Of a stretch of DNA of 64,000 nt, positions 56,070-64,000 are shown one piece after another (position 1 is the stretch's first letter; each line of letters starts with the position of its first letter). A model generated the notes under the pieces. The model made no database searches. It was given only the letters and a program-made list of their open reading frames with translations, and was not told where the DNA came from. The position numbers and the translations under genes are program-made. The DNA comes from Lysobacterales bacterium (GTDB taxonomy: Bacteria > Pseudomonadota > Gammaproteobacteria > Xanthomonadales > Rhodanobacteraceae), in assembly GCA_002632325.1 (NCBI GenBank), contig NSJK01000001.1, forward strand, positions 186,001 through 250,000, in the 5' to 3' direction.

Positions 56070-57737
56070 ATGACAGAAAGTTTTGCCGAGCTGTTCGAAC
56101 AGAGCCAGACTGCGCTCACCAAGCTGCGTTCCGGCGCCATCGTCACCGGCACCATCGTCGAGATCCGTTCCGACGTGGTGGTGGTCAACGCGGGCCTGAA
56201 GTCGGAAGGCATCATCCCCATCGAGCAGTTCCGAAACGACAAGGGCGAACTCGAAATCCACGTCGGTGACGACGTCAAGGTCGCGCTCGACGCGATCGAG
56301 AACGGATTCGGCGAGACCATGCTCTCGCGCGAGAAAGCCAAGCGCTCGCTGGTGTGGGACGAGCTCGAAGAAGCCCAGACCGCCAATGCCGCCATCACCG
56401 GCCGCATTTCCGGCAAGGTCAAGGGCGGCTTCACCGTCGACATCAAGGACGTGCGCGCCTTCCTGCCCGGTTCGCTTGTGGACGTGCGCCCGGTGCGCGA
56501 TCCGTCCTACCTCGAAGGCAAGGAACTCGAGTTCAAGATCATCAAGCTCGATCGCAAGCGCAACAACGTGGTGGTTTCGCGTCGCGCCGTGGTCGAGAGC
56601 GAGCATTCGGAAGAGCGCGAGCAGCTGCTCGACAAGCTGGTCGAGGGTGCCGTGGTCAAGGGTGTGGTCAAGAACCTCACCGATTACGGCGCATTCGTCG
56701 ATCTCGGCGGCATCGATGGCCTGCTGCACATCACCGACATGGCGTGGAAGCGCGTGCGTCACCCCAGCGAAGTCGTCAATGTCGGCGACGAGCTGGAAGT
56801 GCGCGTGCTCAAGTTCGATCGCGAGCGCAATCGCGTTTCGCTCGGCCTCAAGCAGCTCGGTGAAGATCCATGGGTGGCGATCGCTCGCCGCTATCCGGCC
56901 AATACCCGCCTGTTCGGCAAGGTCTCCAACGTCACCGACTACGGCTGCTTCGTCGAGCTCGAGCCGGGCGTGGAAGGCCTGGTGCACGTGTCGGAAATGG
57001 ATTGGACCAACAAGAACGTCAACCCGGCCAAGGTGGTGCAGGTCGGTGACGAAGTCGAAGTCATGGTGCTCGACGTCGACGAAGAGCGCCGCCGCATTTC
57101 GCTGGGCATGAAGCAGACCCGCGCCAATCCGTGGGAAGCCTTCGCGGCAATCCACAAGAAGGGCGACAAGGTTTCCGGCGCGATCAAGTCGATCACCGAT
57201 TTCGGGGTGTTCGTCGGCCTCGACGGCGGCATCGACGGTTTGGTGCATCTGTCCGACATCTCGTGGCAGACCACCGGCGAAGACCTCGTGCGCAACTTCA
57301 AGAAGGGCGACGAGATCGAGGCCGTGGTGCTCGCGGTCGATCCGGAGCGCGAGCGCATCTCGCTCGGCCTCAAGCAGCTCGAACAGGATCCGTTCGGCCA
57401 GTACATGGCGACCCATCCGCGCGGCAGCATCGTCACCGGCACGGTGCGCGAAGTCGATGCCAAGGGTGCCACGATCGACCTCGGCGACGGCGTCGAAGGC
57501 TATCTGCGCGCCAACGACATCGCCAAGGAGCGCGTCGACGACGCGACCCAGCACTTCAAGGTCGGCGACAGCGTCGAGGCGAAGTTCGTCGGCATGGACC
57601 GCAAGGGCCGCAGCCTGCAGCTTTCGATTCGCGCCAAGGACGAAGAGGAACTGCAGAGCACGCTCGAGGAGTACCAGAGCGCATCGGGCGGCACCACCAA
57701 GCTCGGCGCCTTGCTCAAGGAGCAGCTCAATCGCTGA
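56070..57737 (+). CDS. rpsA: 30S ribosomal protein S1
   Basis: A 555-aa ribosomal protein with six S1 RNA-binding repeats, standard length. Repeats end in typical 'R(K/E)[11 protein letters not shown]', '[11 protein letters not shown]' and '[15 protein letters not shown]' blocks. It starts [12 protein letters not shown], the family start. S1 brings mRNA to the ribosome. Translation is likely autoregulated through the folded leader upstream, by analogy with E. coli. Confidence 0.98.
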   Translation: MTESFAELFEQSQTALTKLRSGAIVTGTIVEIRSDVVVVNAGLKSEGIIPIEQFRNDKGELEIHVGDDVKVALDAIENGFGETMLSREKAKRSLVWDELEEAQTANAAITGRISGKVKGGFTVDIKDVRAFLPGSLVDVRPVRDPSYLEGKELEFKIIKLDRKRNNVVVSRRAVVESEHSEEREQLLDKLVEGAVVKGVVKNLTDYGAFVDLGGIDGLLHITDMAWKRVRHPSEVVNVGDELEVRVLKFDRERNRVSLGLKQLGEDPWVAIARRYPANTRLFGKVSNVTDYGCFVELEPGVEGLVHVSEMDWTNKNVNPAKVVQVGDEVEVMVLDVDEERRRISLGMKQTRANPWEAFAAIHKKGDKVSGAIKSITDFGVFVGLDGGIDGLVHLSDISWQTTGEDLVRNFKKGDEIEAVVLAVDPERERISLGLKQLEQDPFGQYMATHPRGSIVTGTVREVDAKGATIDLGDGVEGYLRANDIAKERVDDATQHFKVGDSVEAKFVGMDRKGRSLQLSIRAKDEEELQSTLEEYQSASGGTTKLGALLKEQLNR

Positions 57738-57782
57738 TGGCGATCAGGCGATGCGCTCGCAAGGGCGCATCGAGACAACCTG

Positions 57783-57811
57783 CGCGCACCGGTGACGGTG
57801 CGCGTTTTTTT
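57783..57811 (+). terminator. Strong intrinsic terminator between rpsA and ihfB
   Basis: A perfect 8-bp GC stem (57783-57790 with 57797-57804), a 6-nt loop and seven T residues (57805-57811). It ends the rpsA message only 26 bp before the ihfB start codon. Confidence 0.9.
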
Positions 57812-57837
57812 CGATGCGGACGGCAATGCTGATGGCG

Positions 57838-58131
57838 ATGACGAAATCCGAGCTGATCGAGGCGCTCGCACTGCGGCAGAAGCACCTGGCTCCCAATGAC
57901 GTCGAATTGGCGGTCAAGAGCGTGCTCGAGCAGATGAGCCATTCGCTTTCGGTGGGCGAGCGCATCGAGATTCGCGGTTTCGGCAGTTTCTCGCTGCATT
58001 TCCGTCCCGCGCGCATGGGCCGCAATCCCAAGACCGGCGAATCGGTTGCCTTGCCGGGCAAGCATGTGCCGCATTTCAAGCCGGGCAAGGAACTTCGCGA
58101 GCGCGTCAACGGCGACGCCGACGAAGAATGA
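57838..58131 (+). CDS. ihfB: Integration host factor subunit beta
   Basis: A 97-aa DNA-bending protein of the HU/IHF family: '[14 protein letters not shown]', '[26 protein letters not shown]' with the DNA-contact loop Pro, and '[15 protein letters not shown]'. The start matches other IhfB proteins. Its partner IhfA is not in the window. With a strong terminator so close upstream, its transcript must start inside rpsA or in the 26-bp gap, or come from read-through. Confidence 0.95.
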   Translation: MTKSELIEALALRQKHLAPNDVELAVKSVLEQMSHSLSVGERIEIRGFGSFSLHFRPARMGRNPKTGESVALPGKHVPHFKPGKELRERVNGDADEE

Positions 58132-58364
58132 GCCGTGCTCGTGCTGGCGCCCGAGCTTGCGCCGGATGATCGAATGCCGGGCACGAACGGCTATGATCGA
58201 CCCGATTCCCCTGTCCGCGATCCGTCCATGGGTCAGCCTGCCCATAGCTGCGTCTCCAGCCTTGTCGAACTGGCTTGCATCACGCGCCGGCCAGTGGTCT
58301 GCGACCTGCGCAGCCGGTTCGACGCCACGCGACTGACGGCATTCGCGAGCACAAGGATCACACC

Positions 58365-59543
58365 GTGCTGAATCAATTGCTGCCTCTGTTGTTCCTGTTG
58401 CTGCCGGTGGCGGCGCTGTCGGGCTGGATACTCGGACGGCGACGCAGCGAGCGTACTTCGGGCGCGCGAGTCAGCGAGCTGTCGAGCAATTACTTCCGCG
58501 GCCTCAACTACCTGCTCAATGAACAGCAGGACAAGGCGATCGAGCTGTTTCTCAAGCTCGCCGAAATCAACCGCGACACCGTCGAGACTCATCTCGCTCT
58601 GGGCAATCTGTTTCGGCGTCGCGGCGAAGTCGATCGCGCGATTCGCGTGCATCAGAACCTGATTGCGCGGCCCAATCTGAGTGACGAAGAAAAAACCATC
58701 GCCTTGCTCGAGCTCGGCGAGGATTACATGCGCGCGGGCCTGCTCGACCGCGCCGAAACGCTGTTTGCCGATCTGGTGGCGATGGAAGCGCTGGCGCCTT
58801 CGGCACTGCGCCACTTGATCGCGATCTACCAGCATGAACGCGACTGGGACAAGGCGATCGAGCACGCGCGGCGGCTCGAACGCCTCAGTGGCGAATCGCA
58901 GGCGATGATGATCGCGCAGTTCCATTGCGAGCTGGCCGAGCAGGCGCGGGCAGCCAACGATCGCGAGGGCGCGCGCGCGCAGGTCGCAAATGCTTTCGCG
59001 GTGAAAGACGATTGTGTGCGCGCCTGCATGATCCTCGGTCATCTCGAAAGCGGCGAGGGCAATCCTGCAGCAGCGATCGAGGCGTTCGAGCGCGTGGCCC
59101 AGCTCGATCTCGACTACCTGCCCGAAATCCTGTCGCCGCTGCTCGATTGCTACGCCCGCACGCAGCAGATGCAGCGGGCCGAGCAGTTCCTGCTGCGCAC
59201 GATCGAGCGTCACCGCGGCGTCACGCCGGTGCTCGCCTTGGCGCGCCTGTATGCGAGCACGCGCGGCGAAGACAGGGCGGTTGAGTTTCTCAATGACAGT
59301 CTGCGCCAGCGTCCCTCGGTACGCGCGCTGATGGCCTTGATCGACATGAACCTGCGCCAGGTCGGCGACGATGCGCGCGGCAATTATCTGATCCTGCGCG
59401 ATCTCACCCAGCAGTTGATCGAAGGCAAGGCCCTGTATCGCTGCAATCGCTGCGGCTTCGGTGCCAAGGCGCATCACTGGCAATGCCCGAGCTGCAAGAG
59501 CTGGGGCACGGTGCGGCCGATCCACGGCGCTGCAGGCGAGTAG
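58365..59543 (+). CDS. lapB: Lipopolysaccharide assembly protein LapB
   Basis: A 392-aa inner-membrane-anchored protein started at GTG behind AAGGA. One N-terminal helix (LLPLLFLLLPVAALSGWIL), TPR repeats through the middle, and a C-terminal rubredoxin-like zinc knuckle 'CNRCGF...CPSCKSWG'. LapB brings LpxC to FtsH for degradation and so balances LPS synthesis. The partner gene lapA, normally just upstream, is not found: 58132-58364 (233 bp) encodes no membrane helix in any frame and I see no structure in it. Confidence 0.93.
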   Translation: MLNQLLPLLFLLLPVAALSGWILGRRRSERTSGARVSELSSNYFRGLNYLLNEQQDKAIELFLKLAEINRDTVETHLALGNLFRRRGEVDRAIRVHQNLIARPNLSDEEKTIALLELGEDYMRAGLLDRAETLFADLVAMEALAPSALRHLIAIYQHERDWDKAIEHARRLERLSGESQAMMIAQFHCELAEQARAANDREGARAQVANAFAVKDDCVRACMILGHLESGEGNPAAAIEAFERVAQLDLDYLPEILSPLLDCYARTQQMQRAEQFLLRTIERHRGVTPVLALARLYASTRGEDRAVEFLNDSLRQRPSVRALMALIDMNLRQVGDDARGNYLILRDLTQQLIEGKALYRCNRCGFGAKAHHWQCPSCKSWGTVRPIHGAAGE

Positions 59544-59546
59544 CCC

Positions 59547-60623
59547 GTGGCGCCAGCACCTTGGCCCGTGTTCGCGTTGCTCGCCGCCTGCGCGCTGCTG
59601 TCGGCCTCGCTGTCTGCGCTTGCGATCGGCTACGCGCATCGGCGCCGTCTGTTCGACTTGCCCGGCCGCCGGCGTTCGCATGCGCAGGCCACGCCGCGCG
59701 GTGGCGGTATCGGCATCGTCGTCTGCGTGATCGCGGCAAGTCTCGTGTTCTGGCCGAATCGCGTTGAGGCAGCGGCCTTGGCCTCGGCGCTGGCCTTGGT
59801 CGGACTGGTCGGCTGGATCGACGATCACCGCGGCTTGGCTGCGCGCTGGCGGTTGCTCGCGCATGCCCTCGCAGCGGGCATCCTGCTCGTGGCGTTCAGG
59901 TCCGATCTGAGCGAGCGCGCAGCCGATTGGCTCGCGTTCGCGGGGGTCGAGCCGAATGCCGCGCTCGGCACACTGGCATTGCTGCTGATCGGTGTCTGGC
60001 TGGTGTGGTCGGTCAACCTGCACAATTTCATGGATGGGATCGACGGCATTCTCGCCATGCAGGCACTGTTCGTGTTCGCGGTTGCGGTGGTCGCCTTTGC
60101 GCATGCCGGCACCCCGCCTGAGGCCATCGGCAGCGCCGTATGTCTGGCCGCAACCTGTGGTTTCCTGCCGTTCAATTTTCCGCGCGCGCGGGTGTTCATG
60201 GGCGATGTCGGCAGTGGCGTGCTCGGCCTCTTGCTTGGCCTGATCCTGCTCGGTCTGAGCCTGCATCCACGCCTTGCTGCCGGCAGCGGTCTGGTTGCCG
60301 GATCCGCCTTCCTCATCGATGCCACCTGTACCTTGTTGATGCGCATCGCCCACGGGCGGCGTTGGTATAGTGCGCACCGCGAACATCTCTACCAATGGCT
60401 GGTTCGCATTGGTTTTTCCCACGCGCGCGTGGTTGCGTTCTACATGGGATGGAACTTGCTGATCGTGATGCCGACACTGTGGTGGATCAACCGAGCGGAT
60501 GCGCAAGACCATGGCGGCCTTGTCACCGCGGCGTTGCTCGTGCTCGGTGTGGTCGCTTGGCATTGCGGCAAGCGTTGGTGCCTGAAAGTTGCAGGCCTGG
60601 AGTCGAGCCGTGCAGCCGCGTAG
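59547..60623 (+). CDS. WecA/MraY-family sugar-phosphate transferase
   Basis: A 358-aa protein with about eleven helices, started at GTG 4 bp after lapB. 'GWIDDHRGL' carries the DDxxD-like Asp pair, 'NLHNFMDGIDG' is the family core, and 'HREHLYQ' gives the conserved His motif. These enzymes move a sugar-1-phosphate from UDP-sugar to undecaprenyl phosphate, starting O-antigen, capsule or exopolysaccharide. WecA-type GlcNAc transfer is most likely; the sugar is not certain. Confidence 0.88.
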   Translation: MAPAPWPVFALLAACALLSASLSALAIGYAHRRRLFDLPGRRRSHAQATPRGGGIGIVVCVIAASLVFWPNRVEAAALASALALVGLVGWIDDHRGLAARWRLLAHALAAGILLVAFRSDLSERAADWLAFAGVEPNAALGTLALLLIGVWLVWSVNLHNFMDGIDGILAMQALFVFAVAVVAFAHAGTPPEAIGSAVCLAATCGFLPFNFPRARVFMGDVGSGVLGLLLGLILLGLSLHPRLAAGSGLVAGSAFLIDATCTLLMRIAHGRRWYSAHREHLYQWLVRIGFSHARVVAFYMGWNLLIVMPTLWWINRADAQDHGGLVTAALLVLGVVAWHCGKRWCLKVAGLESSRAAA

Positions 60624-62487
60624 AGCAATTGCGCGCATTCATCCGCGACTGGCCGTGGTCGCGCATGACCTCGTCATGGTCTGGTTGGCCTGGACTGCGG
60701 TCAATGCCTTGCGTTGGTCGCTCGAAGCCGACGGTGGGTCGGTGGCCCTGTTCACCGTGCAGGATGCGTTGGTGGTCGCTGCACAAGCGCTGGTGTTCTG
60801 GTGGACGGGCCTGTATCGCGGGCTGTGGCGCTTCGCGAGCACGCCCGACATGTGGAACATCCTGCGCGCCTGCGTCGCTGGCGCGATCGCCGTCACGATC
60901 ACGCTCTTTCTCTACAACCGCCTCCAACAAGTGCCGCGCACGGTTCTGGTGGTCTATCCGTTCGTCCTGGCGATCCTGCTGGCCCTGCCGCGTCTGGCCT
61001 ACCGCTACTGGAAGGACAGCCGCCTCGATCTGGCGCGCGTGCCCAGCGAGCGCGTGCTCGTGCTCGGCGCGGGCAAGGCCGGCGAAGCGCTGGTGCGCGA
61101 CTTGCGCCGCGAACGGCGTTACCTGCCGGTCGGATTCCTCGATGACGATCGCAGCCTGCGCGGCGCGCGCGTGCATGGCGTTCCGGTACTCGGCCCGCTC
61201 GATCAATTGCCGAACGTGGCGCGCGAAACCGCGGCGGAAATGATCGTCATCGCGATTCCTTCCGCGAACAAGGCACAGATGCGCCGCGCGGTGGATCTGT
61301 GCGAGGAAGCGCGCTTGCCGTTCCGCACCGTGCCGCGCCTCGAAGATGTGGTCGCCGGCCGCTCCGCGTTCAACGAGCTGAAGGAAGTCGCGATCGACGA
61401 CCTGCTCGGGCGCGAGCAGGTGCAGCTCGACTGGACCGCGATTCGCACGCGCCTGTCCGGACGGCGCGTGCTCATCACCGGCGGTGGCGGCTCGATCGGC
61501 TCGGAACTGTGCCGGCAGGTCGCACGGCTGGGCGTCGAGTCGCTGACCGTGTTCGACCAGTCCGAATACAACCTCTACGCGATCGAGCAGCAGTTGCGGC
61601 GCGACTACCCGGATCTCTTGCTGCAGGTTGTGCTGGGTGATTGTCGCGACGAGCGGGCCTGCGAACGGGTGTTCGTCCAATCTCGCCCGCAGATCGTGTT
61701 TCACGCCGCGGCCTACAAACATGTGCCGTTGTTGCAGGCGCAGGTGCGCGAGGCGTTTCGCAACAACGTGCTTGGCACGCGCATGGTCGCGCAGGCTGCC
61801 GATCGCTTCGGCGTCGACAGCTTCGTGTTGATTTCCACCGACAAGGCGGTCAATCCAACCAGTGTGATGGGCGCCTGCAAGCGCGTTGCGGAACTGTTCT
61901 GCCAGACCTTCGCAAGGGAGTCGCGCACGCGCTTCATGACGGTGCGTTTCGGCAACGTGCTCGACTCGGCCGGCTCGGTCGTGCCACTGTTTCGCGAACA
62001 GATCCGCAGCGGCGGGCCGGTGACGGTCACGCATCCGGAAATCACGCGCTATTTCATGACCATTCCCGAGGCCTGCCAGTTGATCCTGCAGGCCTCGGTG
62101 CTCGGACACGGCGGCGAGATCTTCGCGCTCGACATGGGCGAGCCGGTGAAGATCCGTGATCTGGCCGAGCAGATGATCCGGCTTGCCGGGCACCAATCCG
62201 AAGGCGAGATCGCGATCGTCTACACCGGCCTGCGTCCGGGTGAAAAACTGTTCGAGGAACTGTTCCATCCGCAGGAGCGCTACAGCCAGACCGCGCACGC
62301 CAAGATCTTCCTCGCCCAGCCGCGCGCGATGTCCTGGACGCTGCTGGAAACCCAGCTTGCGCAGGCCGAAGTCGCAGCGCGGGATTTCGACGAGGAAGCG
62401 CTGCGGCGTATCCTCGAGCAACTGTTGCCCGAATTCGTTGCCGCACAGGCAGCGGAAAACAATGTCATTCCCCTTCGTTCCGCCTGA
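60610..62487 (+). CDS. Nucleotide-sugar 4,6-dehydratase (PglF/WbpM/CapD-like)
   Basis: A 625-aa membrane protein with about four N-terminal helices, a first Rossmann motif 'VLVLGAGKAGEALVRDL' and a large SDR domain with 'VLITGGGGSIGSELCRQV'. The catalytic segment is 'STDKAVNPTSVMGACKRVAE', where Met replaces the usual SDR Tyr and Lys is kept, as in PglF/WbpM 4,6-dehydratases. GTG is chosen for GGAG upstream and overlaps the WecA-like gene by 14 nt. It makes UDP-4-keto-6-deoxy sugar for diNAcBac- or FucNAc-type glycans. Confidence 0.9.
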   Translation: MQPRRAIARIHPRLAVVAHDLVMVWLAWTAVNALRWSLEADGGSVALFTVQDALVVAAQALVFWWTGLYRGLWRFASTPDMWNILRACVAGAIAVTITLFLYNRLQQVPRTVLVVYPFVLAILLALPRLAYRYWKDSRLDLARVPSERVLVLGAGKAGEALVRDLRRERRYLPVGFLDDDRSLRGARVHGVPVLGPLDQLPNVARETAAEMIVIAIPSANKAQMRRAVDLCEEARLPFRTVPRLEDVVAGRSAFNELKEVAIDDLLGREQVQLDWTAIRTRLSGRRVLITGGGGSIGSELCRQVARLGVESLTVFDQSEYNLYAIEQQLRRDYPDLLLQVVLGDCRDERACERVFVQSRPQIVFHAAAYKHVPLLQAQVREAFRNNVLGTRMVAQAADRFGVDSFVLISTDKAVNPTSVMGACKRVAELFCQTFARESRTRFMTVRFGNVLDSAGSVVPLFREQIRSGGPVTVTHPEITRYFMTIPEACQLILQASVLGHGGEIFALDMGEPVKIRDLAEQMIRLAGHQSEGEIAIVYTGLRPGEKLFEELFHPQERYSQTAHAKIFLAQPRAMSWTLLETQLAQAEVAARDFDEEALRRILEQLLPEFVAAQAAENNVIPLRSA

Positions 62488-62502
62488 GATCCGGATCCCT
62501 TC

Positions 62503-63384
62503 ATGAGCCAACGTTTGCGCAAGGTCGTATTTCCCGTGGCTGGCCTCGGCACGCGTTTCCTGCCCGCCACCAAGGTCGTGGCCAAGGAGATGTTGCCGGT
62601 GCTGGATCGGCCGCTGATCCAGTACGCGGTCGATGAAGCGGTCGATGCCGGCGCCGACACCCTGGTGTTCGTGACCAATCGCTACAAGCATGCGATTGCC
62701 GACTATTTCGACAAGGCCTACGAGCTCGAAAGCAAGCTCGCGCAGTCGGGCAAGAAGGAACTGCTGGCGATGGTGCAGGGCACCTTGCCCAAGCACGTGC
62801 GCTGCGTGTTCGTGACCCAGCCCGAGGCGCTCGGACTCGGTCATGCCGTGCTCTGCGCCAAGCCTGTGGTGGGTGACGAGCCTTTCGGTGTGGTGCTCGC
62901 TGATGACTTGATCTGGAATGGCGCCGGTGCGGGCGCGCTGCGCCAGATGGCCGAACTGTCGGCACGCGAGAATGGCGCCGGCGTGATCGCGGTCGAGGAA
63001 GTGCCGCATGCGCAAACCGACAAGTACGGCATCGTCGATGCCAGTCCCTTGTCCGAGCGTGCCGCCAAGATCAATCTCGTGGTCGAGAAGCCCAAGCCCG
63101 AAGTCGCGCCATCCAACCTCGCGATCGTCGGCCGCTACGTGCTGCCGGGTCGGATTTTCGATCTGCTGGAAACCACCAAGCCCGGTGCGGGCGGCGAGAT
63201 CCAGCTCACCGATGCGATCGAAAGTCTGCTCGGCGAGCGATCCGTGCTTGCCTATCGCTTCGAAGGCACACGCTTCGACTGCGGCAACAAACTCGGTCTG
63301 GTCAAGGCAACGCTGGCGATGGCGCTGGCCGACCCTCAGATCGGTGCGGCGACACGCGAACTGGTCAAGAACTCGTGCGCATGA
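62503..63384 (+). CDS. galU: UTP-glucose-1-phosphate uridylyltransferase
   Basis: A 293-aa nucleotidyltransferase that makes UDP-glucose. 'VAGLGTRFLPATKVVAKEM' is the nucleotide-binding start, followed by 'LPVLDRPLIQYAVDEA', 'ADDLIWN' and 'VEKPKPEVAPSNLAIVGRYVL'. UDP-glucose supplies LPS core, exopolysaccharide and other glycans. It follows the dehydratase by 15 bp in the same envelope-glycan group. Confidence 0.96.
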   Translation: MSQRLRKVVFPVAGLGTRFLPATKVVAKEMLPVLDRPLIQYAVDEAVDAGADTLVFVTNRYKHAIADYFDKAYELESKLAQSGKKELLAMVQGTLPKHVRCVFVTQPEALGLGHAVLCAKPVVGDEPFGVVLADDLIWNGAGAGALRQMAELSARENGAGVIAVEEVPHAQTDKYGIVDASPLSERAAKINLVVEKPKPEVAPSNLAIVGRYVLPGRIFDLLETTKPGAGGEIQLTDAIESLLGERSVLAYRFEGTRFDCGNKLGLVKATLAMALADPQIGAATRELVKNSCA

Positions 63385-63878
63385 GCCGTCTGCTGCTTCT
63401 GCTGCTGACGAGCCTGTGTTCGTTCTCGGCGCAGGCCGCCGATTCGGTTGCGGTTGAGCGTTTCGAGCGCCTCAAGGAGCTTGCGGTCGGCGCGTGGCAG
63501 GGCACGACCGACGGTGGTGGGAGCGTGCGTGTGGAGTATCGGACGATCTCGCGCGGCAGCGTGCTGGTTGAAGTCTGGCAACCGGGCACGCGCGCCGAGA
63601 CCATGACGGTCTTCCATCGTGATGGGGAGCGTGTGATCGCAACGCATTACTGTGCGCAAGGCAACCAGCCACGACTCGTATTGGCTGAGAGATCCAGCAA
63701 AACCTTCGCGTTCGAGTATCTGGATGCGACCAATCTGGTAGAAGGCGCTTCGCACTTGCACGGACTCGTGTTGGCGCCTGTTGCCGAGGGCGGTCTGCAG
63801 CGCGACGAAACCTATCGCGGTGCATCGGGTGATGAAACCAGTCATCTGCGCCTGCGTCGTGTCGCGGACAAGCCCTGA
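63381..63878 (+). CDS. Exported protein of unknown function
   Basis: A 165-aa protein with a signal peptide (MSRLLLLLLTSLCSFSAQAA). The mature part starts with a helix, then 'GAWQGTTDGGGSVRVEYRTISRGSVLVEVWQPG', a repeated beta-hairpin pattern that may form a lipocalin/calycin-like barrel. It ends 'SHLRLRRV'. The ATG overlaps the galU stop in ATGA; GTG two codons earlier is possible. No family recognised. Confidence 0.7.
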   Translation: MSRLLLLLLTSLCSFSAQAADSVAVERFERLKELAVGAWQGTTDGGGSVRVEYRTISRGSVLVEVWQPGTRAETMTVFHRDGERVIATHYCAQGNQPRLVLAERSSKTFAFEYLDATNLVEGASHLHGLVLAPVAEGGLQRDETYRGASGDETSHLRLRRVADKP

Positions 63879-63885
63879 GGGCGAC

Positions 63886-64000
63886 GTGGATCTCAGCTAC
63901 ATCCTCAACCATCTTGGCGAAGACCGCGAGCGCTATTTCGGCGCCGTGGTGCCGCCGATCATGCAGTCCTCGATCTTCGCGTTTCCGACGGTCGAGGCGA
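63886..64000 (+). CDS. PLP-dependent Cys/Met-metabolism-type enzyme, N-terminal part
   Basis: The first 38 codons of a gene cut by the window end. It starts at GTG behind GAGGG, 'DLSYILNHLGEDRERYFGAVVPPIMQ'-type, then 'SSIFAFPTVEA'. 'PPIMQSSIFAF' resembles the N-terminal arm of cystathionine gamma-synthase/lyase family PLP enzymes. The specific reaction cannot be told from this part. Confidence 0.6.
   Translation, partial: MDLSYILNHLGEDRERYFGAVVPPIMQSSIFAFPTVEA

Noticed and set aside
56010..57554. Long minus-strand open frame opposite rpsA
   Set aside because: Mirrors the six S1 repeats; product is repetitive without any known domain.
58233..63015. Two long minus-strand open frames (58233-60638 and 60523-63015) opposite lapB, the glycan genes and galU
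   Set aside because: Both are shadows of well-supported plus-strand genes, rich in His/Arg/Gln runs typical of antisense GC-rich frames.

Overview
The window is a 64 kb piece of a GC-rich gammaproteobacterial chromosome. Gene content and order point to the Xanthomonadales/Lysobacterales, most likely a Rhodanobacteraceae-like lineage: hrcA-grpE-dnaK-dnaJ-dapB, a free-standing RnfB next to nth, fabV as enoyl-ACP reductase, a xanthomonad-type HisRS, and the serC-serA-pheA-hisC-aroA-cmk-rpsA-ihfB supercluster. This placement is inferred from gene content; no 16S rRNA gene is present. Almost all of it is core chromosome. I see no prophage, CRISPR array, rRNA or intact IS element.

Region by region: (1) 1-5565, heat-shock chaperone operon (hrcA tail, grpE, dnaK, a TMEM175-type channel, dnaJ) and dapB, with a consensus sigma-32 promoter before dnaK. 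(2) 5599-13010, minus-strand block: OprO/P-like porin, S9 peptidase, nth, soluble RnfB, metG. (3) 13124-17566: small exported and housekeeping genes (DUF2147, AhpD-like, apbC, dcd), then three uncharacterised exported proteins; two of these look like paralogues with an ExbD/TolR-like periplasmic fold. (4) 17576-23508: a tightly overlapped eight-gene minus-strand cluster built around 5-oxoproline: DLH, HIT, PxpB, PxpC, PxpA, DUF969, DUF979, Pcp. (5) 23509-25862: an array of five perfect or near-perfect hairpins, then a TPR-GGDEF sensor. (6) 25978-33094: rimO, DUF3025, and a gliding-type (GldA/F/G-like) ABC system with a DUF4340 protein. (7) 33095-38825, the most accessory-looking part: an interspersed repeat, fabV, a 286-bp MITE-like element, a calcium/proton antiporter, an orphan N-truncated HicB, a small Cys-rich protein, a [4Fe-4S] uracil-DNA glycosylase, DUF488 and an M14 peptidase. 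(8) 38889-49149: TPR-methyltransferase, a second methyltransferase, M61 peptidase, tRNA-Pro(CGG), hisS, an unusually long histidine/aromatic ammonia-lyase, a PHA-granule-type protein, an FHA protein and a thioredoxin-fold membrane protein. (9) 49304-58131: serine/aromatic/histidine amino-acid genes running into cmk, rpsA and ihfB. (10) 58365-64000: envelope glycan genes (lapB, WecA-like transferase, nucleotide-sugar dehydratase, galU), an exported protein, and the start of a PLP enzyme cut by the window edge.

How the parts work together: the 5-oxoproline cluster suggests a path from pyroglutamyl peptides (Pcp) to free 5-oxoproline, possibly moved by DUF969/DUF979, and on to glutamate by PxpABC. 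The glycan genes supply UDP-glucose, a 4,6-dehydratase and a lipid-linked sugar initiator, next to the LPS-regulating LapB. The most unusual items are the structured hairpin array, the paired ExbD-like exported proteins, the MITE-like element at the fabV promoter, the ammonia-lyase with an inserted segment, and structured leaders at cmk and rpsA.
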